Shown: positions 23,771 to 35,086 of the stretch, piece by piece
Numbering within the stretch: the first letter of the stretch is position 1
Layout of the letters: the number at the start of each line of letters is the position of its first letter
Source of the DNA: Tamarix chinensis
Taxonomy: Eukaryota; Streptophyta; Magnoliopsida; Caryophyllales; Tamaricaceae
Length of the DNA stretch: 64,000 nucleotides
NCBI GenBank assembly: GCA_030549775.1
Contig: CM060175.1
Coordinates: forward strand, 39,545,915 to 39,609,914
Reading direction: 5' to 3'
Translations under genes and position numbers: made by a program
The notes under the pieces: generated by a model
What the model saw: the letters and a program-made list of their open reading frames with translations, nothing else
The model's database searches: none
What the model was told of the DNA's origin: nothing

Positions 23771-24383
23771 GCGGGAGCCCCACTATTATAGCCGGTGGAC
23801 CGGAATCAACACTCAGGGCAGAACGCCTCTGACCACTATTATAGCCGGTGGACTGAAAATAAACACACAGGGCAGAACGCCTCTGACCACTATTTTTACC
23901 GGTGGACCGGACTGGCCCCGACTTACATGGTGTTTCACTGTAAGTACTTAGTATTTTCCCATGGATTACTTCATTCATATTCATTCAAAGCATTCTTCAT
24001 TAATCCATGTGAGCGCGGGAGCCCCACTATTATAGCCGGTGGACCGAAAATAAACACACAAGGCAGTACGCCTCTGACCACTATTATAGCCGGTGGACCG
24101 GAAATAAACACCCAGGGCAGAACGCCTCTGGCCACTATTCTAACCGGTGGACCGGACTGGCCCCGACTCACATGGTGTTTCACTTTAAGTACTTAGTATC
24201 TTTCCTATGGATTAACTTATTCGTTTGGGTCTGTCGAGCCCGAATCCCCCACTATTATAGCCGGTGGACCGAAATAAACACTCAGGGCAGAACGCCTCTG
24301 ACCACTATTATAGCCGGTGGACCGGAAATAAACACCCAGGGCAAAACGCCTCTGGCCACTATTCTAACCGGTGGACCGGACTG
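23771..24383 (+). repeat. 54-bp tandem array with CCGGTGGACCGG core (family G copy 1)
   Basis: The unit is 54 bp and starts CCACTATTATAGCCGGTGGA. Units differ at a few positions. They group into three larger blocks starting near 23771, 24011 and 24245, the first two ending ACTGGCCCCGACT followed by a shared CATGGTGTTTCACT segment. The CCGGTGGACCGG core is an imperfect palindrome. Confidence 0.9.
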
Positions 24384-24779
24384 GGTCGGGCTCATCAGTC
24401 TTTCGATTTACGTAATTAATGTCTTATTCGTGTCTTATTGAATCACGCAATACTCTTGACATGCATAAATCATTCTCTTTATACTATACTCATCACAACT
24501 AATAAAAAACCACATTCATAACCACACTTTAATCAATAAATACACATGATAACGACAAGCAACTCTAAGCAGCCATACCAACCCTAATTGTCCACACCAA
24601 ACCGTGGTTAGCCACTCTTATCCCTATTTCACCATAACCCCCATACTTAGCCATCCCAAACCTTAATTATCCTCAACAATCACGATTAGTTACTCCAACC
24701 CTACTTAATCACAACGTCCCAGAGTTAACCACTCCAAACCCTAATACGGTACAATCATTAACTCCCATGCAAAACCCTA

Positions 24780-25385
24780 ACTCTACCATGCAAACCCTAA
24801 TGCCACAATACCAACATTAATACCATCATGCAAACCATAACACCACCATGCAAACCCTAATACCACCATAAGCCATTAATACCACCATGCAATCACTAAT
24901 ACCACCATACAAACCCTAATACCACCATACAATATAAATACCTCCATAAAATCACAAATACCACCATACAAACCCTAATACCACCATACAATATTAATAC
25001 CTCCATAAAATCACTAATACCACCATACAAACCCTAATACCACTATACAATATTAATACCTCCATAAAATCACAAATACCACCATACAAACCCTAATACC
25101 ACCATACAATTTTAATACCTCCATAAAATCACTAATACCACCATACAAACCCTAATACCTCCATAAAATCACTAATACCACCATACAATATTAATACCTC
25201 CATAAAATCGCTAATACCACCATACAACCCTAATACCACCATACAATATTAATACCTCCATAAAATCACTAATACCACCATACAATATTAATACCTCCAT
25301 AAAATCGCTAATACCACCATACAACATTAGGACCGCCATAGAACATTAATACCATCATACAAACTTCAAGACTCCCATGATGGTT
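24780..25385 (+). repeat. A/C-rich minisatellite, about 60-bp higher-order unit of three 20-bp monomers
   Basis: Monomers of the types AATACCACCATACAAACCCT, AATACCACCATACAATATT and AATACCTCCATAAAATCACT alternate in a fixed order through most of the array. Edges degrade into single ATGCAAACCCTAA-like monomers. Confidence 0.9.
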
Positions 25386-27289
25386 CCCAACTCATATTAC
25401 CGTTTATCCTAATATGCAGGTCCTAGAGGGCCATAACATAATACATCATAAACATCATACATATACATGGCATGCTCATATCATGGGGGCACATACAACA
25501 TACCTCAATCTCCAAGCTGTGCTACACATATGACAAGTTATGCACAAATCATATAATACATGGCATAGCATGGCATACACAACATTCAACACATCCACGT
25601 CACACATAACATAAGGCCATTAGCTTCGTCCTTACTAAACACCCATAAGTAGAGGTAAGTAGAGACTTACCTGGATCCGAAGCTAGCTAAGCAAGATAAG
25701 AAGGAGAGAGATCCCTAGCTCGTGGATCCACGAGAAAGCTTTCCTAGATCCCATAGAAATCAAAAAACTAAATTAGAACTATCCTATCAATCAATAATTC
25801 ACATATTTTAATTAAATAAACACAAACAACACAAATGATCTTTCTTAGAAAACGTGTCCAAAACTTAGAACTTAAAAGCATAGCTTAATTAAGATTTAAG
25901 GTTAAAACTAAATCAAAACGGATTAATACAATATCACTGGGACATTTCAACTTAATTTGGAAAGCCCGAGAAAGAATAATCGATCATAAGTTAATTTATC
26001 GAAAATAACTTATTTATTAGGTTTTACAACTAAATAGGTAACCTAACCATTTACATAGAACCAAATCCAAACTGATTAGGTTAAAACAGAATTTAAATGA
26101 TTTAAAACCCAAAGATATAATTCGATTAGATAAAATACACATAGCAAAATCAATTTTATAAAATCATCCCCGAAAATTAGGGTTTTTAATGCTTAAACCA
26201 CAAATCGGCCAAATCACTTTGATTACCTCAAATTGATAGTTTTAAAACATAACTAAACTAATTTTAGATAAATCTAGACAATCAATATCAACAAAACGAT
26301 CTTCCGATAAATCAATTTTGTTGATCAATTTTCAAAATTAGGGTTTTAAAGCCCACGACATAAACTCAGGTAATTCAAATCAATTAATCCTAATTAAAGG
26401 TATTTGAATACAATTAGGATCATTTCAACTACTTTTATAAATTTAATTTTCGCAAAACAACTATACAAATAACCAATCTCATAATCTCACTTAAAATCTA
26501 GGGTTTTAGGCCCAAAAATACAATTTGTTAAAATTCCATAAATTAAATCAAATTGAATGTTTAGAAATGCAATTAAACACATTTTATAACATACGAAATA
26601 ATCAATTGCTCAAAACCAATAAAAGAAATACACCATTTAGCACAATTAGGGTTTTTGAGCCCGAAACGCAATTTCAATCAATCCTTGCCAAAATATATCA
26701 ATTGACAGTTTGAAAATATAATTAAACATATTATAATGTAATTTATATAATCAATTGAATAAAATAACCCGATTACCCAAACCAATTTAAATCCGCGGGA
26801 GTTTTGACCTAAAAATCCAATTCCAATCAATTACGCACAATTTTCCCTAATCAACACTTCCAATATAAAATTAAATACATTTTAAACGGTATCATAAAAT
26901 CAATTGAGCGGAACGGCTCAATTATACGACCCAATTTCATTACACTCAAAATTTGACCTAGGAACCAAATTCCGATAAAACCTACATAAATTTCTCAAAT
27001 TGAAGGATCCAAAATGAAATTGGATACATTTTAAAACATATTGTATAATTAATTTATCCAAAACCGCAAAAACGAGCGAATCTGAAAAATTTGGGCATAA
27101 CCCGACTAAAAATCCAATTTTTCCAAAATCTCAACATAACCATACAATTAACCTATCCAAATCAATCTTACCGCATATACATACATAAACAAACAATCAA
27201 TTTAGCTTTTTATAAGCTATTTCATACCCAATTAATCAAAACAAGGTTAGGGTTTTTCGGAAATTATACCAAACGAAAATCAACGAATC

Positions 27290-27690
27290 GGGGCAAGGGG
27301 AGGCTAGGAAAGCTTCGTCGGGGGCCAAGGACTGCTCGTCGGTGATCGCCCAAGCTCGCTAGTGACCGGGCGGTAGCGCGAGCTGTGCGGCTCGTTGCTG
27401 CTGCGCTCTGCCGCCGCTGCTATTGTCCACGCGTTGCTGCTAGTGGTTGTTGCTGCTAGTGGTTGTTGCTGCTACAGCGGCCGACGGTGGTGGCCGGCAG
27501 TTGGAGGTCGATGATCGACGACGGAGGGGCAGAGAGGAGGAGCTGGGGAGATCGAGAGGGGCGATGGAGGCTAGGGTTTCGGGGTGCAGGGGACAGGGAG
27601 AAAGGGAGCCAGGAAAGGGAAGAGAGAAAGAAAAAGAAGAGAGGGGGCTCGGGGTCCCGACAGGTTTTTTTTTTTATTTTTACAAAAACA
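27290..27690 (+). repeat. GC/purine-rich block of family G copy 1
   Basis: It switches abruptly from AT-rich to GC-rich with GCTGCTGCT runs, then GAGAGGGAAAG-like purine runs, ending in poly-T. The same block occurs in the other copies (770-1145, 31830-33030, and as pyrimidines at 39060-40260). Open frames here (27447-27759) are compositional. Confidence 0.75.
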
Positions 27691-28274
27691 AGTATCAAAT
27701 ACAATATTAAAAACTTAAAAATTAATATTGGAAGATTTTATCTAAAATTTATTAAATAAAAATTATTTCGAAACAATCCGAAGGCTTAAAATTAATAAAA
27801 AGCTATATAAAGAATTTTGGAAAAAATTTCGAAAGAATTTACCATCGAACGTAAAAATTTATATTATTTATGGAAATACATTATAAGACCCTGAAATAAT
27901 ATTTAAAAACCTATAATAAAATATTTAAGTCAAATTCTAATAAATCAAGACTAATTTTAATAATTTCTGAAATCGGTTTTCCGCAAACTAAAAAGCGTAG
28001 AACGAAAGAAAATTAATTTCAAAAAGAAAATTCTTAAATAAGTTCCGAAAATATTTTTAATTTAAACTTCCCAAAAATATTACATTAAATTAATTAAAAC
28101 ATCGATAAAATATTACTTCCCAAAAATGATTAATTACATTCAATTATGAATTCGAAATCGTTGATAAATCCATAAAACGAATCGAAATTAAAATAATTAA
28201 TGGTTTACATCAAATTACGCTAATAAAATCATTAAACTTAATAAATCTGGATTTTAAAAATACGGGGTATTACA

Positions 28275-28755
28275 CCAGCACCCAGCGTACCGATTGCAAA
28301 GGAATTATTATTTCCAATTGTAGCCAGTCCTTTTTATGCTTATAAGGTAGAATAATGGTGCTAAATGACCAGCTAGTTGCTGTGACAGAGTCTCCAAGTT
28401 CGGGCCCCGATTTACGGATATGTGTTCCCTATGTAGGTTCGAAGAAGAGCTGGATGTTTTGCATGTTTAGTAGGTGGTCTGGTGAGGATTTCTACTTGTC
28501 ATGAGTTTGTAATTAAGTCAGGCCCTCAAATTAGGGATTTGCATTTCCCATGTGTTCCTTGTAGTTTTTTGAGAAAAAAAAACTAGCCTAGGAATAATAT
28601 TAGTCGCTAGTTGGTACTTTATAGTTAAGTTAGAAGTTAACTAGTTAAGTTACATTTAGAAATAGATAGTCTATATAACTTAGTCAACCCTTAGGGGGTA
28701 GGAAGGTCATTTTGTAATTCAGGAACTTAATAGATCCTATAAATATGTTAGTTCC
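28275..28755 (+). repeat. Left part of the 3' LTR of the non-autonomous element
   Basis: Sequence between the CCAGC and GTTCC duplications. It contains a TATA-like CCTATAAATATG near 28735-28746, consistent with an LTR promoter just before the solo-LTR insertion. It continues at 33324. The exact LTR start was not found. Confidence 0.5.
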
Positions 28756-29489
28756 TATGATACCTCCAAAATTTACTACTAAAAAAATTCGTTTTATTTG
28801 AAAATCAGCGTAAGCAAAAACTGTAAATTTCGGGGATGTTACCGCCATACTTAGTACCAGACCAAATTCCTCCTACCGTTCAAATACCAAGTGTTAAGAC
28901 TAAAAAATAACATATTTTTTACTCAAATGCCACCTTTATTTAAATCATAGTAGCGCATTATATTTGTTACGAGAGTAAAATAATTTTAAACAAGGAAGAA
29001 AAAGGTGGAGAGAGAGAAACCCTAAAAGTTTCCCGAACAATCCTTACACTCATACCCGATACCAGCTTGAATAGCACCTGCAACAAACCTGCAAGTGACA
29101 CTGCCCATGGAACAGGCAGAGCCCCACAAATGGAACCCTTTAGTACTATAGTACTAGTAATCCCTTGATGCTAAACTGAAAGGCAGAGCCCACATTCAAC
29201 ACATTGTACTTAAACTATATAAAACGATGACATACACAAGCTGAGGAAAATCACAATCATCATAAGGACTAATACACAATGCAATACCACACACAATAGG
29301 GAATGTGTAACATAAAATCCGTATATTTAGTAATTCCATCATATGCCCAAGCAAGGACAAGCACTAAAGCCAACTTATACTATATCAATAGATCATAAAT
29401 GTGAAATTAATACTTTTGGTTATAAGCCATTAATTAAACAATTAGTTAGCATCATCTTTCAACTTATATCCATATGAATGCAGGAACCT

Positions 29490-29795
29490 CACTATTATAG
29501 CCGGTGGACTAGAATACACTTTAGGGCACAACACGCCTGACCACTATTATTTGCTACTAGACTAGTCTCTAGAGCACCCTACACCTGGCCACTATTATTA
29601 CCGATAGATCGGTCTGCCCCGACACATATGGCATTCTACTATAAGTGATTAGTGTCTTCCCATAATTTATTACCATCCACTATTTGGTTTATGGATATTG
29701 GGATCCTTCACTATTATAACCAATGTACCGAAAAATCTTCAAGGCATAACGCATTTGACCACTATTATTTGTTGGTGGACTAGTCTAGGTCTGGC
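29490..29795 (+). repeat. Degraded 54-bp array (family G copy 2)
   Basis: CACTATTATAGCCGGTGGAC and weaker relatives recur about every 54-60 bp. The CCGGTGGACC core is changed in most units, in contrast to copy 1. Confidence 0.75.
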
Positions 29796-30189
29796 TCAAT
29801 AATCATTCACTTTATGTAATTAATATTTTATCAATGTCTTATTCAATGGATCCATTTATTTGATTCGAGGGGGGAGGAAAGTTCAAGAATCCAAAAACAC
29901 AAAGATATTTCGACCATAGAATCAAGTATTCTTTATCAAGAATCGTGGCTTACATAAAACCCTAACATGTACTTCAAACATATCTAACACCCATTTCCAT
30001 GCATACTTACAAACCAGACACCTCTTGCATGATTATGAGATAAACACCATATCACACCCTTAATTATCCATCCAACCCTAGGTTATGCCATGTTCTTGTG
30101 ATACTCACTAACTTATCAAATACTTTTATCTTATTATTCAATATTACTTATGTCTTATTATGGAGACTCATTTAATCCATTGACATGTT

Positions 30190-31240
30190 ATATGCAAGTT
30201 ACCAATTTACCCCATCATCCCTATAAAATCATTAAAATACCCCTTGTTTGTAAAATTACCATGTCATCCATTTTTATTTGCCAAATTACCATATTACCCT
30301 TTATGTTTGTATAATTACCAAAATACCCCTTGTAATTGTATGATTACCAAATTACCCTTCATACTTATTAAATCACCAACTTTATCCCTTATACTTATTA
30401 AGTTACCAATTTACCCTTCTAGGTAGTTAAATTAACAAACCACCCTTTATATTTGTTTAAATTACCAAATTGCCCCTTAGGTTTATTGAATCACCAAATC
30501 ACCCTTCATACTTGCTACATTTACTAGATTGCCCATTTGGTTAGTTAAATTATCAATTTGCCCTTCATACTTATTAAATTTACCAAGTTTCCTTTTGGTT
30601 GGTCACATTACTATATTGTCCTTCTCATTTATTAAAATTACCAAATCACCCTTTTGGTTGGTTAAATTACCAAATTGCCCTTCTTACTTATTAAAAATAC
30701 CAAATTACCCTTTTAGTTGATTAAATTACCAAATTACCCTTCTTACTTATTAAAATTACCAAGTTGCCCCTTATTGTGCCAAATTACCAAAATATCCTTC
30801 TTACCTATCACTTTGCCATTTTTACTACTTTATTCACCAAATTAACAAATTGTCCTTCCTTTATGTCAAATTACCTAAATACCCTTCTTACTCATTATTT
30901 TACCCTTTTACCCTTTTTTCACACAAACTTACCAAGTTATTCTCCTTACATGCCAAATTACCAAAATACCCTTCTTCTTTATTAAATTACCACCTTATCC
31001 TTTTTACTCACAAAAATTACCAAAATACCCTTCATTTATGCTAAATTACAAAAATACCTTTCTCCTTTAATTAATTCACCAAAATACCTTCTTACTCATA
31101 AAAATTACAAATTTATCCCCTTTGCCATGAAAAATTATTAAAATTCTCTTCTTACCTATTTATTTACAATGTTATCCCCTTTACTATCATAAATTACTAT
31201 TTCACCCTTATTATACTAATTTTACTAAAATACCTTCACC
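30190..31240 (+). repeat. Minisatellite of TTACCAAATTACCCTT-like units (family G copy 2)
   Basis: About 1 kb of diverged units of 35-45 bp built on AAATTACCAAATTACCCTTC followed by TTACTTATT. It occupies the same place in the LTR as the 60-bp array of copy 1 but has a different monomer. Confidence 0.85.
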
Positions 31241-31829
31241 ACATAAAATATTAATATGCATGGCCCATATACATCATCTAACACCACTAACTATTCTCAT
31301 TTATTATTAATACTCATTATCACCTACCTCACTTACTTATTTAGGCCACACCCTTGTATAAGAAAATTTATTTAAAATGCCCCTATGGCTTTTACTAACA
31401 TTATCCATGACCATATTAACTTATCAGGCTCCTTCCTTAACTATCATTTGTACACATGGCATATAAATCAACAAGCTTTCCACTTCAACAACCAACATAT
31501 GCCACCAATTATATTATACTTAACATCATACATCATACACATAAATATATTAAAAACCCTAATGTATATCCACACATTTTAGTAGGATATAATAGTTACC
31601 TTATTTCTAGCAATAATTAAACCTTACTAGTACCCTGGTTAAAGGTTTGAGCTTTGATTAGTAAAAATCGATACCTAAAAATAATATCAAAATTTATCAT
31701 ATTAATATTAAAAAATCTAGAGAATAGATTTTTATTAAAAGCTTAATTAAGTACATACTAACATTAACCATTGTTATAACTTAAAAATTAATCAAGATTA
31801 CTCAAGGGGGTGCAACAAACTCACACTAC

Positions 31830-33030
31830 ATTGCAACATGAGCTTCATGCATAGGATGGAAGAATTTAAGGGTCAAAGAGGGGGATGGGAGAAGGGGGAG
31901 GGCTGGTTTGGGTAGGGGTTTTGAGGGTTGGGTTGAGGGCTTGTGGAGGGAAGTGAGGGTGGTGGCTAGGTACAGGGAGGGAGTAGGGGTGTAAGTAGGG
32001 GAACCAGATGGTTTTAGGGTTGGGGAAATGGGGCAAAGGATGGGTGATGGAGAAGAAGGAAGGGAAAAGAATAGAAGAGGGGAGTGGCTACATGGGTTTT
32101 GGCCAAGGGGAGATAAGGTGGTGGTAGGGAAGGTTCCAGGGGGTGGAGTGGTGGTTGTGGAGGTGACGGAAGAGGTGGGATGGCAGCTCACAGTGTGGTG
32201 TAGGGTAGAGGCTAAGAAGGGAGGAAAGAAAAAAAGGAGGGGAAGAGGGCTACAAGGGCAGGTGAGGGTGATAGGGTGGTGTAGGGAGGTTGAAGGGGTG
32301 TCAAGGAGGTGATTTGTGCTGGTAGGTTGGGAGGTAACAATGATAATTAAGGGTGGTGGAGTAAAAATAGGGGAGGTGGAGAAGAGGGGAAGAAGGGAGA
32401 AAAATGGTTTGGCATGTAGGGAAGGAAGAGGCTCGGGGGAGGAAAATGGGCAAGGGAGAAGAAGAAAAAGAAGAGGGAGAGGAGAGGAGGTAGGGGCGCC
32501 GGCTGGGTGGTGGTAGGGGGAGGTTGTAGTTCGACAGGTGGAGGGTGGTAGGGAGAGGGAATGGAGAAAAGGAAAGATAAGGCCATGCAAAGGATGGTTG
32601 TGTTTGGCCCAAAAATGGAAGGGATAAGGGACAAGGGAGAGAGAGAAGGGTTGTAGAGGGAGGTAGATGGTTGCAGGCACCAGTAGCAGGCTACTATAGG
32701 GGACGGTTGAAGAAGGAAGGAGAAGGGAAGAAGAAAGGAGGAGGAACTGCAAGCCAATAGAGTGAGGAAAGGAAATAAAAGGGAGCGAGCCGACCCTATG
32801 CGCATGAAAAAGAGGGAAAGGAGGGAAGAGATGGGTTGGCCTAACTAGGGAGGAGAAAGGAAAGAAAGAAAGGACAGGTGGGTTGGGGCTAGACGTGACG
32901 GAGGAGGAGGGGAGAGGGAGAAAGGGAGAGGAGAAGGGTTAGTAGCCTAATAAAAGGAAGGAAGGCCAGGTGGCTCGAAGGAAGAAGAAAGGGAGAAAAA
33001 GGAAAAAGGAAAAGGGAAAAAATAAAAATA
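31830..33030 (+). repeat. Purine-rich block of family G copy 2
   Basis: About 1.2 kb of strongly G/A-biased plus strand (GGGAGG, GAAGAAG, GGTGGTGG runs). A 308-codon Pro/Ser/Leu frame on the minus strand (31826-32752) follows from this bias: pyrimidine-rich DNA rarely forms stop codons. It has no recognisable domain and overlapping frames on both strands are equally open. Confidence 0.8.
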
Positions 33031-33323
33031 AAATAATTTTTAGAATACTAGTATTTAATATTTTTGATAGATAAATTAATTTAATTATTTAATTTATTTA
33101 AAATTTAAGATATTAGTTTAAGAGGGTAATTTTTAAAATATTGGTTTAAAAATTATTTAAATAAAATAAGTATCATAAAATAACAAAATATTTATGTTAA
33201 TTTATGAAATATTCATATCCATTTTTATACACCCAAAAATAAATTACATAAATTAAAAAATTAAATTATCCCAAATGAGGGTTATTTATTATATTCTAGG
33301 TTTTAAATTTTTAGGATATTACA

Positions 33324-33617
33324 GTTCCTATCCAAGACCTACACATCACCTTGGAATTAAATCATGAATGTTCAAATTCATACAACTCAAATCTTAGTGC
33401 ATAGCTTTTTTTTAACTCCTAAAATCTTATATGATTTATATCAAGTGTTGAAACCTTGATTGGTTTATGTAAGTGCTTAGATTTGAAGGGATTTCAAGAT
33501 TAAGTTTCTATATAATATTCAATCATCCCCAATATTGATTTTCTCTTTTCTTAGAGCTCAACCTAAGCTCCATCATAAACTCTTAGCAAGACCTAATTTG
33601 TTTAGCATTATACATCA
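33324..33617 (+). repeat. Right part of the 3' LTR of the non-autonomous element
   Basis: It continues 28755 after the GTTCC duplication and ends ...CATTATACATCA before CTAGT. The segment from about 33439 (AAGTGTTGAAACCTTGATTG) matches the Gypsy-1 LTR at about 11636. The last 100 bp match both arms of the palindrome at 18456-18703. Confidence 0.8.
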
Positions 33618-35086
33618 CTAGTGCAAAGACTGTTGTTGATGTATATGAGCTAGCATCCTTCTTAGAGGCTATTGATTGTGTTGATTTTGATGAGTGTTGT
33701 GCTACTATAGAGGAGGAGATAAAATCCTTATTGAAGAATCAGACATGGAAACTTCTGAAGGTACCTAAGAGAAAAAGAATGTTGAATGGAAGTGGATGTA
33801 CAAGTTCAAATAAGGAGTTCTAAGGGTTGAGAGACCAAGGTACAAGGATGATTTAGTTACACGTGGATTCAATCAAATTCTAAGCATCAATTATAACTAG
33901 GTATTTTCTTTTATGGTTAGACATACTTATATTCATAATTTGACCGTGCTTGTGGCTATTATTGATCTTGAGTTGATGTACTTTGATGTTAAAACTACAT
34001 TTTTTGTGGTGAGCTCTAAGAGGAGATTTACATGTAACAGTCTAATGGGTTTGTTATTGAGGGATGAGTGACCATGTGTAAATGATTTAATCAGTTTATG
34101 CTTGAGCATGATTTCTCTAGGAGTGATTATGATGGATTTTTATATTTGAAAGAGATCAAGGGTCTCTCTTTTGCGTATCTTGTGGTGATGACATGCTTTT
34201 TAGGGCAAAATATATATTTGATGTTGATAAGGTGAACACAATGCTGAAGAGTGAGTTTGAGATAAAGGATCTTAGAGCTACAAAGAGGATCCCTTGCATG
34301 GAGATCTTTAGAGATCGTCAACAAAAGCTTTTATACTTGTCACAGGAGTCCTATTTGAACAAAGTGTTGGAGAAGTTTCATATGATGGATGCCAAAACAG
34401 TGAGCATTCCATTAGCTTCTCACTTTGGATTTCCAGCTATGGATTATCCCAAATCCAAAGAGGAAGATGAGTTCATGGTGACTATTCCATATTTGAATAT
34501 TTTTGGTTGTATCATGTATACTATGGTATGTACCCAGCCAAAAATCACTCAAGCTATTAGTGTTATGAGTGGAGACCTTGATAAAAGGGAAACCACCGCT
34601 GGATATGTTTTATATCTTAGTTGTTCAACCATTAACTAGTGTTAGACCTTGTAGGAAGTGAAAACCTTGTCCACTACTAAGGCTAATTATACGGCTATAA
34701 GGGAGGCTTTTTAGGAATCCTTATCGCTTGGTTGTTTAGTACAAGAGTTTGGGTTTGGTCATGGTGCTCCAGCCATTCATGGTGATATCTAGAGTCTTAT
34801 CTATTTAGTGAATAATTAGAATTATTTTCATCGTCAAAGAAAGCCTATTGACATTAGGTATCACTTTTTATGGGATTATTGTTAGAGGCAAATTAGTGTT
34901 GGAGAAAGTTAGTACTTTGGATAACCCAACTGATATGCTAACGAAGGCACTGACTGTGGGTATTTTTAAGTGTTTCTTGAACTTGATTGGTATTCAAAGG
35001 TCGTGTTGTCTTTTATTGAGCCAAGGATTTTTTTTAAAGAGGTCTTTACATGCTAAGATCACAAATACTATGTCAAGATAGATATT
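33618..35086 (+). pseudogene. Copia-2 reverse transcriptase and RNase H
   Basis: Begins in the RT N-terminal region (SAKTVVDVYELASFLEAIDC), then EEEIKSLLKNQTWKL, then an EEIYM motif near 34020. The usual LLKKSLYGLKQ stretch is missing. The catalytic YVDD position reads CGDDM (about 34182-34196), so the two aspartates remain. The 148-codon frame at 34193-34639 carries the thumb (YLSQESYLNKVLEKFHM) and then jumps from AISVMS to GDLDKRETTAGYVLYL, a deletion of roughly 45 residues entering RNase H. The C-terminal VDNPTDMLTKALT-like RNase H tail ends near 35000. Stops between frames; not functional. Confidence 0.85.

Larger units (their letters stand above)
22909..28274 (+). mobile_element. Family G giant solo LTR, copy 1 (5366 bp)
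   Basis: It starts TGTAACACCCCC and ends GGGGTATTACA, near-perfect inverted termini, with the perfect 5-bp duplication CCAGC on both sides (22904-22908, 28275-28279). No gag-pol interior is present, so this is a solo LTR formed by recombination between two LTRs, or less likely an LTR-like derivative. Internal order: conserved 5' segment with TACCGCCACACTTAGTACCA, 54-bp array (23771-24383), A/C-rich minisatellite (about 24780-25385), AT-rich stretch with CTAGGGTTTTAG-like boxes, GC/purine block (about 27290-27660), poly-T, AT-rich tail. At over 5 kb it is unusually long for an LTR; Del/Tekay or Ogre/Tat lineages have such sizes. Confidence 0.92.
28756..33323 (+). mobile_element. Family G giant solo LTR, copy 2 (4568 bp)
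   Basis: It begins TATGATACCTCC, aligning with TGTAACACCCCC of copy 1 mainly through G-to-A and C-to-T changes, and ends GGATATTACA. It is flanked by the perfect 5-bp duplication GTTCC (28751-28755, 33324-33328). The conserved TTACCGCCATACTTAGTACCA segment, degraded 54-bp array (29490-29795), minisatellite (30190-31240) and purine block (about 31830-33030) follow in the same order as in copy 1. No internal domains. Confidence 0.9.
18456..33617 (+). mobile_element. Non-autonomous Gypsy-type element with inverted 5' LTR end, hosting three solo LTRs
   Basis: It is flanked by the perfect duplication CTAGT (18451-18455 and 33618-33622) and interrupts Copia-2 at the start of RT. After removing the three nested solo LTRs and their duplications about 3.4 kb remain. 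A primer-binding site follows at 18704. The 3' LTR is identifiable at the right (28275-28755 joined to 33324-33617, ending ...ATACATCA). No protease, RT or integrase is visible, so it resembles a large non-autonomous derivative. The right LTR end and primer site resemble Gypsy-1, which suggests a related autonomous partner. The left end is abnormal (see 18456-18703). Confidence 0.8.

Noticed and set aside
23771..24383. Possible CRISPR-like array because of regular repeats
   Set aside because: Repeats are contiguous 54-bp units without unique spacers, in plant LTR sequence, with no cas genes.
23795..24441. Repeated-peptide open frames (133 and 89 codons)
   Set aside because: Translation of the 54-bp LTR array; three frames are open because 54 is a multiple of three.
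24550..25385. Telomere-like AAACCCTAA motifs
   Set aside because: CCCTAA occurs only as part of longer 20-bp monomers, not in head-to-tail 7-bp arrays, so it is LTR minisatellite and not interstitial telomere.
31826..32752. 308-codon open frame on the minus strand
   Set aside because: It covers the purine-rich block of a solo LTR. The protein is low-complexity Pro/Ser/Leu, other frames on both strands are also open, and the equivalent block of the sister LTRs has no homologous frame.
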